Positions 1 through 31,204 of a DNA stretch of 64,000 bases are shown here, piece by piece (the stretch's first letter is position 1; each line of letters begins with the position of its first letter). The translations under genes and the position numbers were made by a program. The notes under the pieces were generated by a model. It was not told the origin of the DNA, searched no databases, and worked only from the letters and a program-made list of their open reading frames with translations. The stretch comes from Amoebidium appalachense (Eukaryota > Ichthyosporea), in contig CAVNZM010000007.1 in the NCBI GenBank assembly GCA_963693365.1, positions 4,774,001 through 4,838,000 of the forward strand, read 5' to 3'.

Positions 1-155
1 AAGGGTAGTAACAACCTATGCCTTAAAAGTAAGGAGTTGCATTTCGTTGAAGTTTTAACCTAATTAGTCGACATGGATGAAACTGAATAGGTAAAGACAA
101 TACTGTATGCCAGGCTCTTGCTGGAAGCTCCCCCTCCCACCGTCCCCCCTCCTGA

Positions 156-187
<32 letters not shown>

Positions 188-1070
188 ACACTCACAAACT
201 CTTATAAAATAGCACACACGCACACACAGCAGGCAGTGCATTAGCCGTCCCACCTATTACCTCCATTTTGTGCGCCCACATTACAACCACGATCAGGGGT
301 GCTTCTGACATCACACGGCTGTGATTACTATGATAAGATAACAGTACAGTTCTTTGTTAGAAAGACCCTCGGTTGGAAGGTGTCAAAATTTGAATCGCAG
401 TATAACAGTAATTCCATGAGTTCAATTTCTCTGTCCGGGTCTTTTTTTTAGTAGAAAAATGGCCTTCAGTCGAAACAATTGTAGTTTGAGCAATGCAGCT
501 GATCCTTCTCCTCCCCCCCCCCCCCCCCCCCTCCCCCCCCCCCAAACACACACATCCAAACAACAAAAAAGCAAAAAGCACACATACACACGTAAATGTT
601 TGCACAGAGCACTAGCCCTTTAAATTTCCACCTACCATCTTTCTTTTATGCCCTCGCACGACGACTATGGTCAGCTGAATTAACACAAAACGGTAACCCT
701 GCCGTGGTCAAGTAATAATTCTACTCTCCTCCCCCCCCCCCCCCCCCCCCCGTGCCCTTTTTTTCCTTTTTTTTTTTTTTCCTGGGGGGGGGGGGGGGGG
801 GGGGGGCTGCACTATATGACTAATGCCATTCGGTCTTGGTATTTGCCTGTTAGTTACAAGGCTACTTATGATATATACCGTGTGATATGGCATATGTGGC
901 ATACAGCTATTGGTCTCTTGTTTCTTGGAGTAGGAGGGGGGCGCTTATGGTGTTTTAAAGTTGCCGGCCCTCTCAAACAACAGAAGGTTGAGGTCACATG
1001 ACGAACTTTAAGTGGTAAGTTTTTACGGCGTATTTACAAGTATACAAGTAAGTATTTACAAACAAACATA
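1..1070. other. Gene-free repeat-rich sequence
   Basis: No coding exon is supported here. It holds a (CA)n tract near 155-190, a mixed C-run near 511-541, and at 731-807 a C-run, a T-run and a G-run in close succession. Apparent ORFs are low-complexity Cys/Val, Gly or Pro translations of these repeats. Confidence 0.7.
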
Positions 1071-1135
1071 TGGTACGGTGGATAACGGTGCTTCGAAAAA
1101 ACACTTGAACTTGAAAAAGCCCCATTTTGGTGTAT

Positions 1136-1535
1136 TTCGGTACATGTCGCCACGTCCCTATGTTCCCAAATTCAGCTACAATGATGTACCTGCACAAGAA
1201 ATTGTTACCAGTTTCTTCGTAAATACCCCCCTCCCTCCCCCCCGTTCCTCAGGAACGCCCCTCCCCCCCCCCCCCCCCCCCCCCCCCCCGGTCCCTCCCA
1301 TTATAGCCAACTCGATGCATTAAAAAAGTCAGCTACAAGTATCCCCCCCCCCTCCTCCTCCTCAGGGACACCCCCCCCCCCTCCCCCCCGTTCCTCAGGA
1401 CCCCCCCCCCCTCCTGTCCCTCCCATTATAGCAAAACCGATGCATTAATAAAGTCACAGTAACTTTGTTATTTCAATGATGTTTTATTCCAATCCGATCT
1501 TTAGCTATCCCACGTCCCTATGTTCCTAAATTCAG

Positions 1536-1571
<36 letters not shown>

Positions 1572-2170
1572 CCTCCTCCCTCCCGTTATAGCCAACCCGA
1601 TGCATTAAACTTTGTTATTTCAATGATGTTTTATTCCAATCCGATCTTTAACTATCCCACATGATGTTTTATCCCAATCATTTAGACCTTCAGCTATTCC
1701 ACGTTCACGATTAATTTTATGTACCCCCCCTCCCCCCCCCCCCCCCCCCCCCCCCGCCCCGTAAATTCTCCCCCCCTCCCCCCTCCCCCCTTTCCCCAGG
1801 ACCCCCTTTCCCCCCTCCCCCCCCCCCCTTCCCCCCCCCTCCCCCCGGTTCCCCAGGAAAACCCTCCGTCCCCCACCCCCCCACAAATAAAACCAACCCT
1901 TTGCATATTAGCAGCCTGGTAACTTTGCTATTTGAGTGACTTTCATGATTCCACTCCTTTTTAAATATCCCTCATCCCTATAGTCTTTCCACATTGGTTA
2001 CGTGCCTGTACATGCACGATAAATTGCTATCAAGGTCCTCGTAGGTCCCCCCTCCTACCCCTTAGGCTCCCCCCTTCCCCCCCCCCCTCTTTCCCCAGGA
2101 CCCCTCCCCCCCTATTATAGCCAACCGGGCCTATGCAAGAAAAGTAAAGACTTTGATTCTCTGTCCCTAC
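1136..2170 (+). repeat. Degenerate tandem array of unique block plus poly-C block
   Basis: About five imperfect units follow one another. Each combines a recognisable unique block (phrases such as CACGTCCCTATGTTC, TGATGTTTTATTCCAATC and ATTATAGCCAACC, the last followed by a GATGCATTA-like phrase) with a C-rich block of variable length. Unit length varies roughly from 120 to 300 bp because the poly-C part expands and contracts. The clearest repeated phrases lie at 1154, 1434, 1508, 1588, 1622 and 2113. No ORF crosses the units sensibly, so this is read as satellite-like DNA. Confidence 0.7.
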
Positions 2171-2939
2171 AGTTCTAGCCGTGCAAGCAGAGTCAACACA
2201 CTATTAATGCTATAGTACCAAGTGCGCGTCACGTGTAAACTTTATTAAATGGGTAATCGTTCCACACAACTATTAGTAGAACGCAATCACATGCATAACG
2301 TGCTGAGACAGTGCACTCTGCCACGGCACATTAATAGCGCGAGTGGTAGACACACACACACCTTACTATGCAACCCACAACTGATATCAGACCAATGATC
2401 CCTTCTATCTGAAGCGGCAGATACCTGCCTGCACATACAGATGGGATCTATTTGAATCCGTATCCAATCGTGTAAACACTGTACATCTAGAAAATCAACA
2501 CACACAATATGACGTCACATCACGTCACTAACAGCGAAAACATAACCAGTTATTCTAGCACTGTCCTCCGACGACCTAGGGCCAGGAACACAACGTGAAA
2601 CTTATCCTGCCGCTGTACGGGTGACACAAACATGTAGATATCGGCCAATAACGGCATAATCTATGATTAGCTTGCATGCCAGATGCCTGTGTGCGAAAAC
2701 ACTGCGTGTGTTATTGTGCACCATTGCTGTAAGACCGACACACCCCTCATAACACTAGGGCACAAAAAGGGAGTAGCGAAGATCCAGCGAAGAAAATCGC
2801 ACCAATAAAGAGTGGAGAATAAAATTTAGCGAAAAACGCAAACACTCACACCCCTGGTTGTGTAGCCGCCACACTTGCTCACACCGTCTGCACCTTGCTG
2901 GATGGGGTACCACGAGTCTGCATACACACCCAGGTCTTA

Positions 2940-3190
2940 CAGTTGTCGAGCAACGCACGTGTTTAAGTCTTGGCGATGACCTGCCGCCTGCTGATTGGTA
3001 GGCACATGCACAAGCGCAATGTCGCCGCGATGCACGTGGTGGCCAGTAAAACGGGTACTTCGTCATAATGTACTTGGTGCGGCTGAACATCTCGGGGTTC
3101 TTTGCAATCTTGATGCAGGCCTGGCCATTCGTCCTCGTGCAGAATAAATCCGAAGTGCCTTTGTACATGTAGATCCCCCCCCCCCCAACC
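2940..3190 (-). pseudogene. Ty1/copia retrotransposon RNase H remnant
   Basis: Read on the minus strand, a stretch matches the C-terminal RNase H region of copia polyproteins: NGQACIKIAKNPEMFSRTKY, then, after a one-base frame change near 3030, HVHRGDIALVHVPTNQQAA. In intact elements this is where the 'D(N)QACI..A.NP...RTK.I' and 'G.I.L.(Y/H)VPT..Q.AD..TK' motifs lie. The expected AD-x-x-TK is not intact, and stops follow. No reverse transcriptase, integrase or gag was found nearby and no LTR pair could be defined, so this is a decayed fragment. Family assignment rests on motif recognition only. Confidence 0.6.
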
Positions 3191-3199
3191 ATCCCATTC

Positions 3200-4244
3200 A
3201 ATAGTATTGCGGATTTAAAGTTGTAATTTAACAGCTTCGAATTGCGAATTCAGCTGTTAAATTTCGTCCCATTTCATCCCCTATCCAGTTACAGATTCTG
3301 ATTAGTTGCTATGCGGGAATGATTGTCAGCCTCACAGTGCCCCCCCCCCCCCGGGGGGCCACCACCCCATCTTTGGAGGACGACATTAAGGGGTATAATC
3401 TTTTGCAAATGCTCTCCCTTTCATGTGTTGAGTACAGACTCTTTCAATCGCATGAAAGTAACACGATCCGGGACTCGGGGGTGGGCACAGGGCTGTGGAG
3501 GGGGGAGGGGGCGGGGAAGGGAGGGACGGAGGGAGGGAGGGAGGGAGGGAGGGAGGGACGGGGGGGGGGGGTTTACTCCACATCGTGCTAAGTTCTGTCA
3601 TGGCACATGATAAATTCTTTGTAGCCGTAATATTGTGACTGTGTAGCTAGCATGTGATGGTTTTAGAGGCGCTGGGTATCGTAGACATCATGAGTCAGCT
3701 TGTCGTGTTACATTTTATGTTTCTACCGTGGCCGTTAGGGTTCGGGTGCACTGTGTAGCCTCAGTTTTTTTTTTGTTGTAGCAATACTATGCGACTTAGT
3801 GTGCTGGGGCCGGGATGTAGCTACCTCCAGCGCTTTGTATTCAACTCTTGATAATCTTACATTCACTGTAATCCGAACAATTTTCCTGACATCCCGATAA
3901 TGATAGCTGAGGACAAACATCGTCAACCACAATGTCATCTGCAATGTGTGTTACCGACGTGTCTTTATGGAATTCAGTAAAGACTCAGTTTCTTTCCGAG
4001 GCATCTCCTCCTTTCTTTGTTCTCAGAATGCTTTTTTTCTTCCCCTCCTTTCTTTGTGCTCACTAAATGCCTCTTTCCTCCTCTCTCATCTTTGTGCTAG
4101 AATGTCTTCCTTTTGCTTCAGTTCTCAATTTCTCGTCTATGTTTATTTATTATCCGGTCATTCCGTGTGACCCATTTCAGTGAGCGTGTCACTCCTGGAC
4201 AAGGACCTGCTGCTTCTAAGATTCTCCCTCTTTTTATTATATAG

Positions 4245-4276
<32 letters not shown>

Positions 4277-4314
4277 CTCAACGGTTTGTTGGGGGCAAAG
4301 GGCGGCGGCGGCCG

Positions 4315-4353
<39 letters not shown>

Positions 4354-5061
4354 GCAAAAATTCCCTGACTCATGGTACCGGTGTCAGTACAAAAAATCCC
4401 CGGTGCGAAAATTCCGTGACACCTCCTCCTCCCCCCCCCCCCCCCCTCCTCCCCCCCCCCGCTTCCCCCCTGTTCATGTGTACTTCGTACTTTATGACGC
4501 ATTCAACCCCCCCCCACCCCCCCACACACACACAAAGAGATTTGCAAGAAAAGGTGTTTTGGTAAACCAACAAATCTACATTACAAATGAAACAACTAAT
4601 ATTCAGAAATGAACTTCGAAACCATGTGTATTCGAAATACATCGCTGCAACCAGCCACTGCCTCAGGGCCCGCTATGCCCCCATGATGCCTCCACCTGGT
4701 CGAATGCCTGCCAGGCCCCACACGCAAGCCCACGGTCACGGCACCGCTTGCACCCCACCGCACGACTCCGCCCACGGACCTAACACATAAGCGAAATCCA
4801 CCGTGATGCTGCAAAATGGAAGGTGGGGGTGGGGGACAGGGTGTTAGTGCCATGTGTGTGTTCATTTGCCAAGTTCGTTTCTGTTTGACGCTGTTGGTCC
4901 CTTTTTTTTTTTTTTTTTTTTTTTGGGGGGGGGGGGAGGGGGGGGGAGGGAGGGCAGGCTTCTGGTGAAATGTGCTACACATCCTAAGCACATTGATCAT
5001 GCCGAAAATAGCCATGCAGATAATGCTGATTATAAACACAGGTAGAGCAAAAGTGTGTGCA

Positions 5062-5093
<32 letters not shown>

Positions 5094-5391
5094 GGGGGGG
5101 GAAGGATATAGGGATGGGAGGGGCAGGAGGGAGGGGGAGGACGGAGGGAGGGAGGGAGGGAGGGAGGGGGGAGGGAGGGAGGGAGGGAGATGAGGTACGT
5201 AGGAGGGAAGCACGGAGAAAGATAGAGGGGCAGTGTGTGTACACGTGTGTGTGTGTGTGTGCGCGCGCGTGTGCGTATGTGTGTTTGAATGTATGCGTGT
5301 GTGCATACTTCTGTTTGTGTTCTTTGGTTGGCAGGTGTGTATGTGTGTGTGCGTGTGGGCGCGCGTTTGTGTGTGTGTGTTTGTGTGTCAC

Positions 5392-5423
<32 letters not shown>

Positions 5424-5550
5424 CGTGCGTGAGTGCGTGCATGAGTGTGTGTGTGCATGCGTGTGTGTGTGTGTGTGTGTGTGTGCGCGGGCGTGTGTTT
5501 TGGGGGAGGGGAAGGAGGTGGGAAAGGGGAGCCTAACCTTCTTACGTTTT
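3200..5550. repeat. Gene-free stretch dominated by simple repeats
   Basis: No gene is supported. It contains a (GGGA)n stretch near 3521-3557, a short GT tract and G-run at 4252-4352, adjoining C-runs at 4430-4460, a T-run followed by G-runs at 4902-4945, a G-run at 5061-5092, (GGGA)n at 5130-5190 and an imperfect GT-rich tract at 5234-5490. Translated ORFs are poly-Pro, poly-Gly or Cys/Val repeats. Confidence 0.75.
4487..4530 (-). repeat. Short dispersed repeat, poly-G-headed family, outlying copy
   Basis: Read on the minus strand, a G-run is followed by TTGAATGCG, then AGTACGAAGTACACAT. The same order (G-run, TTGAATGCG, TACGAAGYAC) recurs at 11070 and 11767 inside an intron of the exonuclease gene. 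The copy here is short and diverged, so membership is tentative. Confidence 0.45.
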
Positions 5551-5556
5551 TATATC

Positions 5557-7428
5557 TTATCCAATCCGTCTGGGCTGGTCAGTTTGCAGTCCGGCCTGTT
5601 GGCCGCGGGAAGTTCTCGCCACGCGACAAAATTGCTCGCGTGTTATTTTTGGACATGTTTCGAGTGGGCTAACGTCCACTTGGGGAAGCTGCCTGACGTT
5701 AATCTTGGCCAGGTTTGGATGGGCCCTCAGACATTCTACTGCACGCAAGGAACCGAGGTCCCATAGATGGAGGTGGGTCATGGCTACAACACCGGCAAGC
5801 GAATCGACATTTGTCAATTTGGGCCATTGGCTTATGCGAACCGTCTGAAGTGACGGCGCACACATAGGCACGTCGCCGAGTGTTGCCAAGTCTTTGCAAC
5901 CAGAAATGGACAGATAACTCAGGTGGGCGTGGTCGATCCGAAACAACTTGCTGCCGCCACGCGGTGAACATCTATGCTCGCTACAAACGGCGGTGGTTTG
6001 ATAGTTTCCGTGTGTACACCCGGACATTCCCTCACAGCTAGTTTGCGCAGATTGCAACACATGACCAAGTCCCCCACATCACGCAGAGCAACGCATTTAA
6101 CCAAACCGACTGTTTGCAGGTGATTGTGCGGGGAAGACACCGAAATCCCTGTGATTTGGTTGTTGCCGGAAATGGCGAGAGAACGCACACGTGGCATGTC
6201 GTCCAATGGGAGTGTGGCCCCAGCCACCGCCGGGCTCCCACAATCGGTTATCTCCAACGTGGCGAGTGCGTGAAATTTGGAAACGTGAGCCAAGGCAAAC
6301 AAGACTCTCTTAAGGCGTAGCCTTTTCAGCGTACTGGCGTGCCGCTCAAGGACAGGAAGTACATCGGCGTCCTCAATGAAGCTTGCGGTAAGCCACAGGG
6401 AAAATGATTCTAGGCGTGGAGCATGGATATCTGGGAAACCCCGAGAGAAGCCGTTGCACACGAAGCGTATTTTACGCAAATGGCTGTACGGTCGGACTGC
6501 GACCACATCTAATGTCCGCCCGGTAGATACCTTCAGAACTTCCAAATTAGGAAGGTACGGCAGCACCAACAGATGCTGGTCCCCCCTGGCGTTGGGGGCG
6601 TCTACTATGTTCAGGTGCCTTGACCTGCACGTTCCCAGTACACCCAGGTTTAACGCCGATGAACTTCCCACCGCCGTGGCGCTGAGGGATAGCGATTCGA
6701 GGTTTGGACACACCCGGAGGATGCCTTGAAGGCTTCGCTCCATTGAGCCACCGTCGTGATGTACATCAAATTTCTTGACGGTCGGTTTTGCCGCAAGAAC
6801 ACGAAAAATCGGGTAAACTATCCACTGTAACTCTCAAGGTTACATCCTCCAGCACCGGACATGTGTCTCAAAAAGTGCCAAAAAACTGTGCTCCCGGGTG
6901 TTCAAAGATGCTCAATGCAAGAGATGCCCGTTTCGTTTGCGGTCCGAGGCTTGTGTATACCGAATGGAGAAACGTTGATACGAACTCCCACCGTTCGGTC
7001 TCCCACACCACCAACTCCATTTTGTCGACACCCGAAAGAATGGATACGTCGCGACTCAATTGCATAGCCTGCTCGTGCTGTGTCTCGTTCCATTGGCCAC
7101 CTCGACCATGTCTGTTCGTGTTTATGAAGATGGTGCTAATAGCCGCATGTCACACTCTTATTTCGTTCAGGTTGCAAATCTTGTCTTCGAAAAGGCCAGA
7201 CTCATTCAATACGGATCTGAAAAGTCTTAGTCCGACGGTGCCGGCGTGTGGGGACCGGGCCAGCTGAGCAAAGCGGCGGCAAACGAGGGAAAATGACTTT
7301 CGGGAATAAATCGGCAAAGAGCGCAGAATCTTGAACATGAGCTCGGGAGGCAGACAGGATAGAGGGCCATATGTGTGGCACGAGGATGAGAACGGTGAGA
7401 ATGCACTCTGTGTCGATGGAGTACGCAT
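5557..7428 (-). pseudogene. F-box / leucine-rich-repeat protein, disrupted
   Basis: The minus strand from ATG 7428 encodes a canonical F-box (LPPELMFKILRSLPIYSRK, then SLVCRRFAQLAR). It is followed by many leucine-rich repeats of the LEVLKVS, LESFSL, LKRLRLKRV and LRKLAVRECPGV kind, and ends with further repeats ([26 protein letters not shown]) to a TAA at 5557. F-box/LRR proteins are usually substrate receptors of SCF ubiquitin ligases. The reading frame is not continuous. TGA codons interrupt it at 7150-7152 and 6868-6870. The frame shifts near 6780, before KPTVKKFDVHHDGG, and shifts back near 5950. No introns with plausible borders explain these breaks, and the neighbouring genes are intact. 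I infer a pseudogene, but clustered sequence errors would look the same. Confidence 0.75.
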
Positions 7429-7891
7429 ACATGGGGTTATAAAAGAGGGCGGGGGCAAGCACCCAGGGGGAAGGGGAGGAGGGGGGGGAGGAGGGGGGAT
7501 CACCTTCTGTATTTACAGTAGATGTCACATTGAGTCAGGTTATCGTAGAGTATTCAGGTTGCAAAGGGGTTAAATGTATATTTACATGCCGTGTGCATGT
7601 GCACGTGTGCGTCAGCAGACAAGCACTACAGAGTGGATGTGTGGACGTGTGTCCAACCATTGTGTGCACTACAGGCTTAATTTTTTGTGTGCGCCAGTGT
7701 TAAGCGTGCCGCAATGGGAGGCTGTGTGTGCGTGTTTGTGGGCGAGTGTGTGGGTGATATTTGTGTACACATGTGTGTGTGTTTGTGTATATGCGGAGGA
7801 GGCGTCCGGGGGGAGGGGAGGGAGGGGGGGGGGAGGGGGGGGGTTTAATCCAAACCACCCTATCCCAGCCCAGCAAGCAAGCACAACTTTC

Positions 7892-8161
7892 ATGGCATCA
7901 AGCACAGGGCAACCCAACGATCATGCGGTTAAAAAGGATGTCGATTACATAGCCAGAAAGTGTTCTGATAAAACAAAAAAGGGACACGCACCCATGATGT
8001 ACAGCTTGTGTGAGAGACACGAGCTTCAAGACAGAGTGTGCATCTTGGCAATGAAGAGTGAAATATATGGCACGCAGCAAACGTGGCGATGTGCAACAAG
8101 CAAGGAGCAGCAATATCAGGAAAATGAAAGTGTGTATGGTATCTCAGGTATAGTTCACTAG
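7892..8161 (+). CDS. Doubtful small ORF, 89 aa, hypothetical
   Basis: An ATG at 7892 opens an 89-codon frame ending in TAG. Its composition (mixed charged, aromatic and Cys residues, no low complexity) is unlike the repeat-derived ORFs around it. A possible splice donor (CAG|GTATAG) lies at 8146, so it could be a first exon. I recognise no domain and found no matching downstream exon. It may be chance or a transposon fragment. Confidence 0.22.
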   Translation: MASSTGQPNDHAVKKDVDYIARKCSDKTKKGHAPMMYSLCERHELQDRVCILAMKSEIYGTQQTWRCATSKEQQYQENESVYGISGIVH

Positions 8162-8723
8162 CCGAATAGAAAAGAGGCGGGGAAGAGAAAATGTTTCCTC
8201 CAATTCTTTCCTGGATCATTCGTTTACAGACATCTTGACAACTTAAACGAGCCTTGATGCGTCTCCAGAACTTTCACCACCCAAACCCGGAATCCCAGAA
8301 ACAAAAAGTGTATATACCTTGGGTGTGAGTGGCTGGCACTGGTGCAATGCTGTTGCTCACTTCACTCATGTTGGCGGCCGGTATGCTACGTAGGTCCGCT
8401 AGCTAGACTGGCAATTTACGACTCCGAGAATAAAAAGCCCTTAGGAAGCTAATCCGAGTGGAGTCTGGTCCCGGCACGCGTTCTGTATTCTACATAGTTC
8501 GACTATCAAGGGGTGTTAGAGTGCTGTAAAGGTGCCAAACAAAAAACGTCTACCGAAATGAAGGTATACAAAAATGAATGGAAAACACATCAGGATCTTC
8601 GAAGGCCACACCAAGGCACGCTATTTAGGAGGCCTTGGGCCACACCTTTCAAAAACAAAACCTCGGGAGTTCAAATGTCACCCAAGTCATGTGACGTCAT
8701 AACTCTGGAAGAAGTGTGTACAT

Positions 8724-8761
<38 letters not shown>

Positions 8762-9928
8762 AGGGAGAGGGAGAGGGAGGGAGAGGGAGAGGGAGAGGGA
8801 GAGGGAGAGGGAGAGGGAGAGGGAGAGGGAGAGGGAGAGGGAGAGGGAGAGGGAGAGGGAGAGGGAGAGGGAGAGGGGGAGAGGGAGAGGGAGAAGGGGA
8901 GGGGCCCGAGAGGGTGAGGGGGAGAGGGTGAGGGGAGTGGGGAGGGGGAAGGGGGGGGAGGGGGGAGGGGGGGAGGGGGGACGGGGGGAGGGGGGAGAGG
9001 GGGGGGGGGGGGGGGGGAGGAGGGAGGGGGGGCCGGAGAGAGATCTGATGATCCGGAGGGGGAGGGGACAGCAAGAGCGCGCGAGAGGCCGTCTTTGCAA
9101 ATGTGCCCCTTTTGTTCAATCTCTCGAAGTCCACAATCTAAGAGATTTTCGTTTCTACTCGTTCAAGCTCAACGATGCCTGGATTTCTGGAGTTCCGGAA
9201 ACGATCATATATTGGGCAAACAATTGCAAAAGGCAGCTGGATCGATGCACACTGTGACGGTTGCACATATGCATTGCACGACCCCAGTCGGTGTATAGAA
9301 GCAGTACTAGCCTGAATGATGTGCTTGTCGACGGTCACAGGTTCCAGACCCGGATCCCCACTTCATTGTATGTATGCCTTGCACAGGCCGCAGGAGTCAT
9401 GATCATGAATTAAAATTGATACACCCACATATGCATGTACAACGGACACTTGGGCAATGCCAAAAATGACACATGCATGCCTACAGCAGCGTGTATATTT
9501 GTGGCCATTACCAATCAATCATAAAACTGTCATGATATGTGTACAAGGGGACAGCAAGCCCATCAACCTTGCCTTGTGTCGCTCTTGTGTCGCTGTAACT
9601 GCTTCAGGCCGATCAACAGCATGAAAGGTCGGTCTTGGTTGTCGCACCATACATCGGGAACCAAGGATACATCACTACGAAGTATAGTGGACTAAAACCG
9701 GGCACGTGCTACTATGTTTAGGGGTCTACAAAATAGCAAACAAGATTGTTTCATAGAATCATAACAGCACAATCAGAATTCTGATAGGAGCGCCTACATG
9801 TATAGGATCACGTGGTGATTAGCAACCAATTGCAGCGCTCCAAGGCTCTTTGATAAACCAGCTTAACATGTATTAACAATTGCAAGAATAATCATTTCAA
9901 AACATAACAGTTTGAGATCATATAACAC
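8162..9928. other. Intergenic DNA between F-box pseudogene and exonuclease 3' end
   Basis: No gene is supported. 8726-9030 is a purine microsatellite (entered separately). The remainder, including 9100-9928, is ordinary-looking sequence containing the likely 3' untranslated region and downstream flank of the minus-strand exonuclease. I see no AATAAA on the minus strand close to its stop codon. Confidence 0.6.
8726..9030 (+). repeat. (GAGGGA)n purine microsatellite grading into G-rich tract
   Basis: A GA tract passes into a near-perfect hexamer array (GAGGGA units, about 8750-8880), then into irregular GGGGGA and G-run sequence. The strand is wholly purine, so triplex or G-quadruplex formation is possible. 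Confidence 0.9.
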
Positions 9929-22685
<12,757 letters not shown>

Positions 22686-23519
22686 TGCGGCTGTGTAGAT
22701 GGGTATGTCTGTGTGGGTGTGTGGGGGAAAGGTGGGAGGCCTCCGGTGGGTATGCGTGGCTTTGGCCACAAGCTCACTCGGTTGTTTGTGTTGACAAGCA
22801 GAAGGTCCGTACCGTGATATGAGCCACATGGGCGCACATGTATGTACATGCATGCGGTCTTCAGCAAACCGGGTTTTGTAAAATCTCTAAAGATCTGGTG
22901 TGTAATCACAAAAGAACTCTTTTTTGTTTTTTTGAACCCCCCTATTGTATGTGAAGAAAACCGAAAAAGCCCTGTAAAGCACTAAATTTTGATTCAGGGT
23001 TCTAATTTTAGATCATTTCCCGCTATAACGGCTACATATCTTCGGAAAGGCCGCCGGCTACTATGCATTAGTGCCATATCTAACACGTACTGACGTGTTG
23101 CCGCACGTGCGTCCCTTTTAAGTAAAAAAAAAAAAATAAAAAAAAAAAAAAAAAGGAGACACCGCCTCAGTAGGTGGTAGGTGCCATATGCACCCCAAGA
23201 CCAATGCACCCCTATCCGTGCAGGTCTATCCGTTCTCCTGCAGCCAATCATAATGTGAATAGGTGGTTTGTAAAGGTGTTATCGCAGTGTGTATTTTCCT
23301 GCATTTTAGGGTTGCTCTCGGCAGGGAAATAGTAGGCACACAAAAATTGCCGAGTCCACAAACCTCAGCACATATCCAGTTTGGTTGACTTTCACACGTT
23401 GCGAGCGGCATTCCCCTGCAAACAAGTTCAAACATACACAAGAGAGAGACAGAGGGAGGTGGGTGAGAGAGGAATACCTGCACCCTCACACTGTAAGAGA
23501 GCCTCTCGGGCTGCTAAGA
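22686..23519. promoter_or_regulatory. Divergent intergenic region, probable bidirectional promoter
   Basis: This 834-bp gap separates the start codons of the minus-strand exonuclease and plus-strand RRP36, so both promoters must lie here unless there are further upstream non-coding exons. A CCAAT motif occurs near 23243 (AGCCAATCA). A/T-rich homopolymers lie at 22920-22935 and 23127-23155. No TATA box can be assigned with confidence. Confidence 0.55.

Positions 23520-31204
<7,685 letters not shown>

Noticed and set aside
5057-5766. Long ORFs rich in Cys/Val, His/Thr, Pro, Gly, Ser/Leu or Arg/Glu here and throughout
   Set aside because: They are translations of GT/CA, C/G, CT/GA and GGGA repeats in all frames, not genes.
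9300-9370. B-box-like GGTTCCAGACCC suggesting a SINE
   Set aside because: There is no A-box at proper spacing, no stem pairing and no second copy seen.
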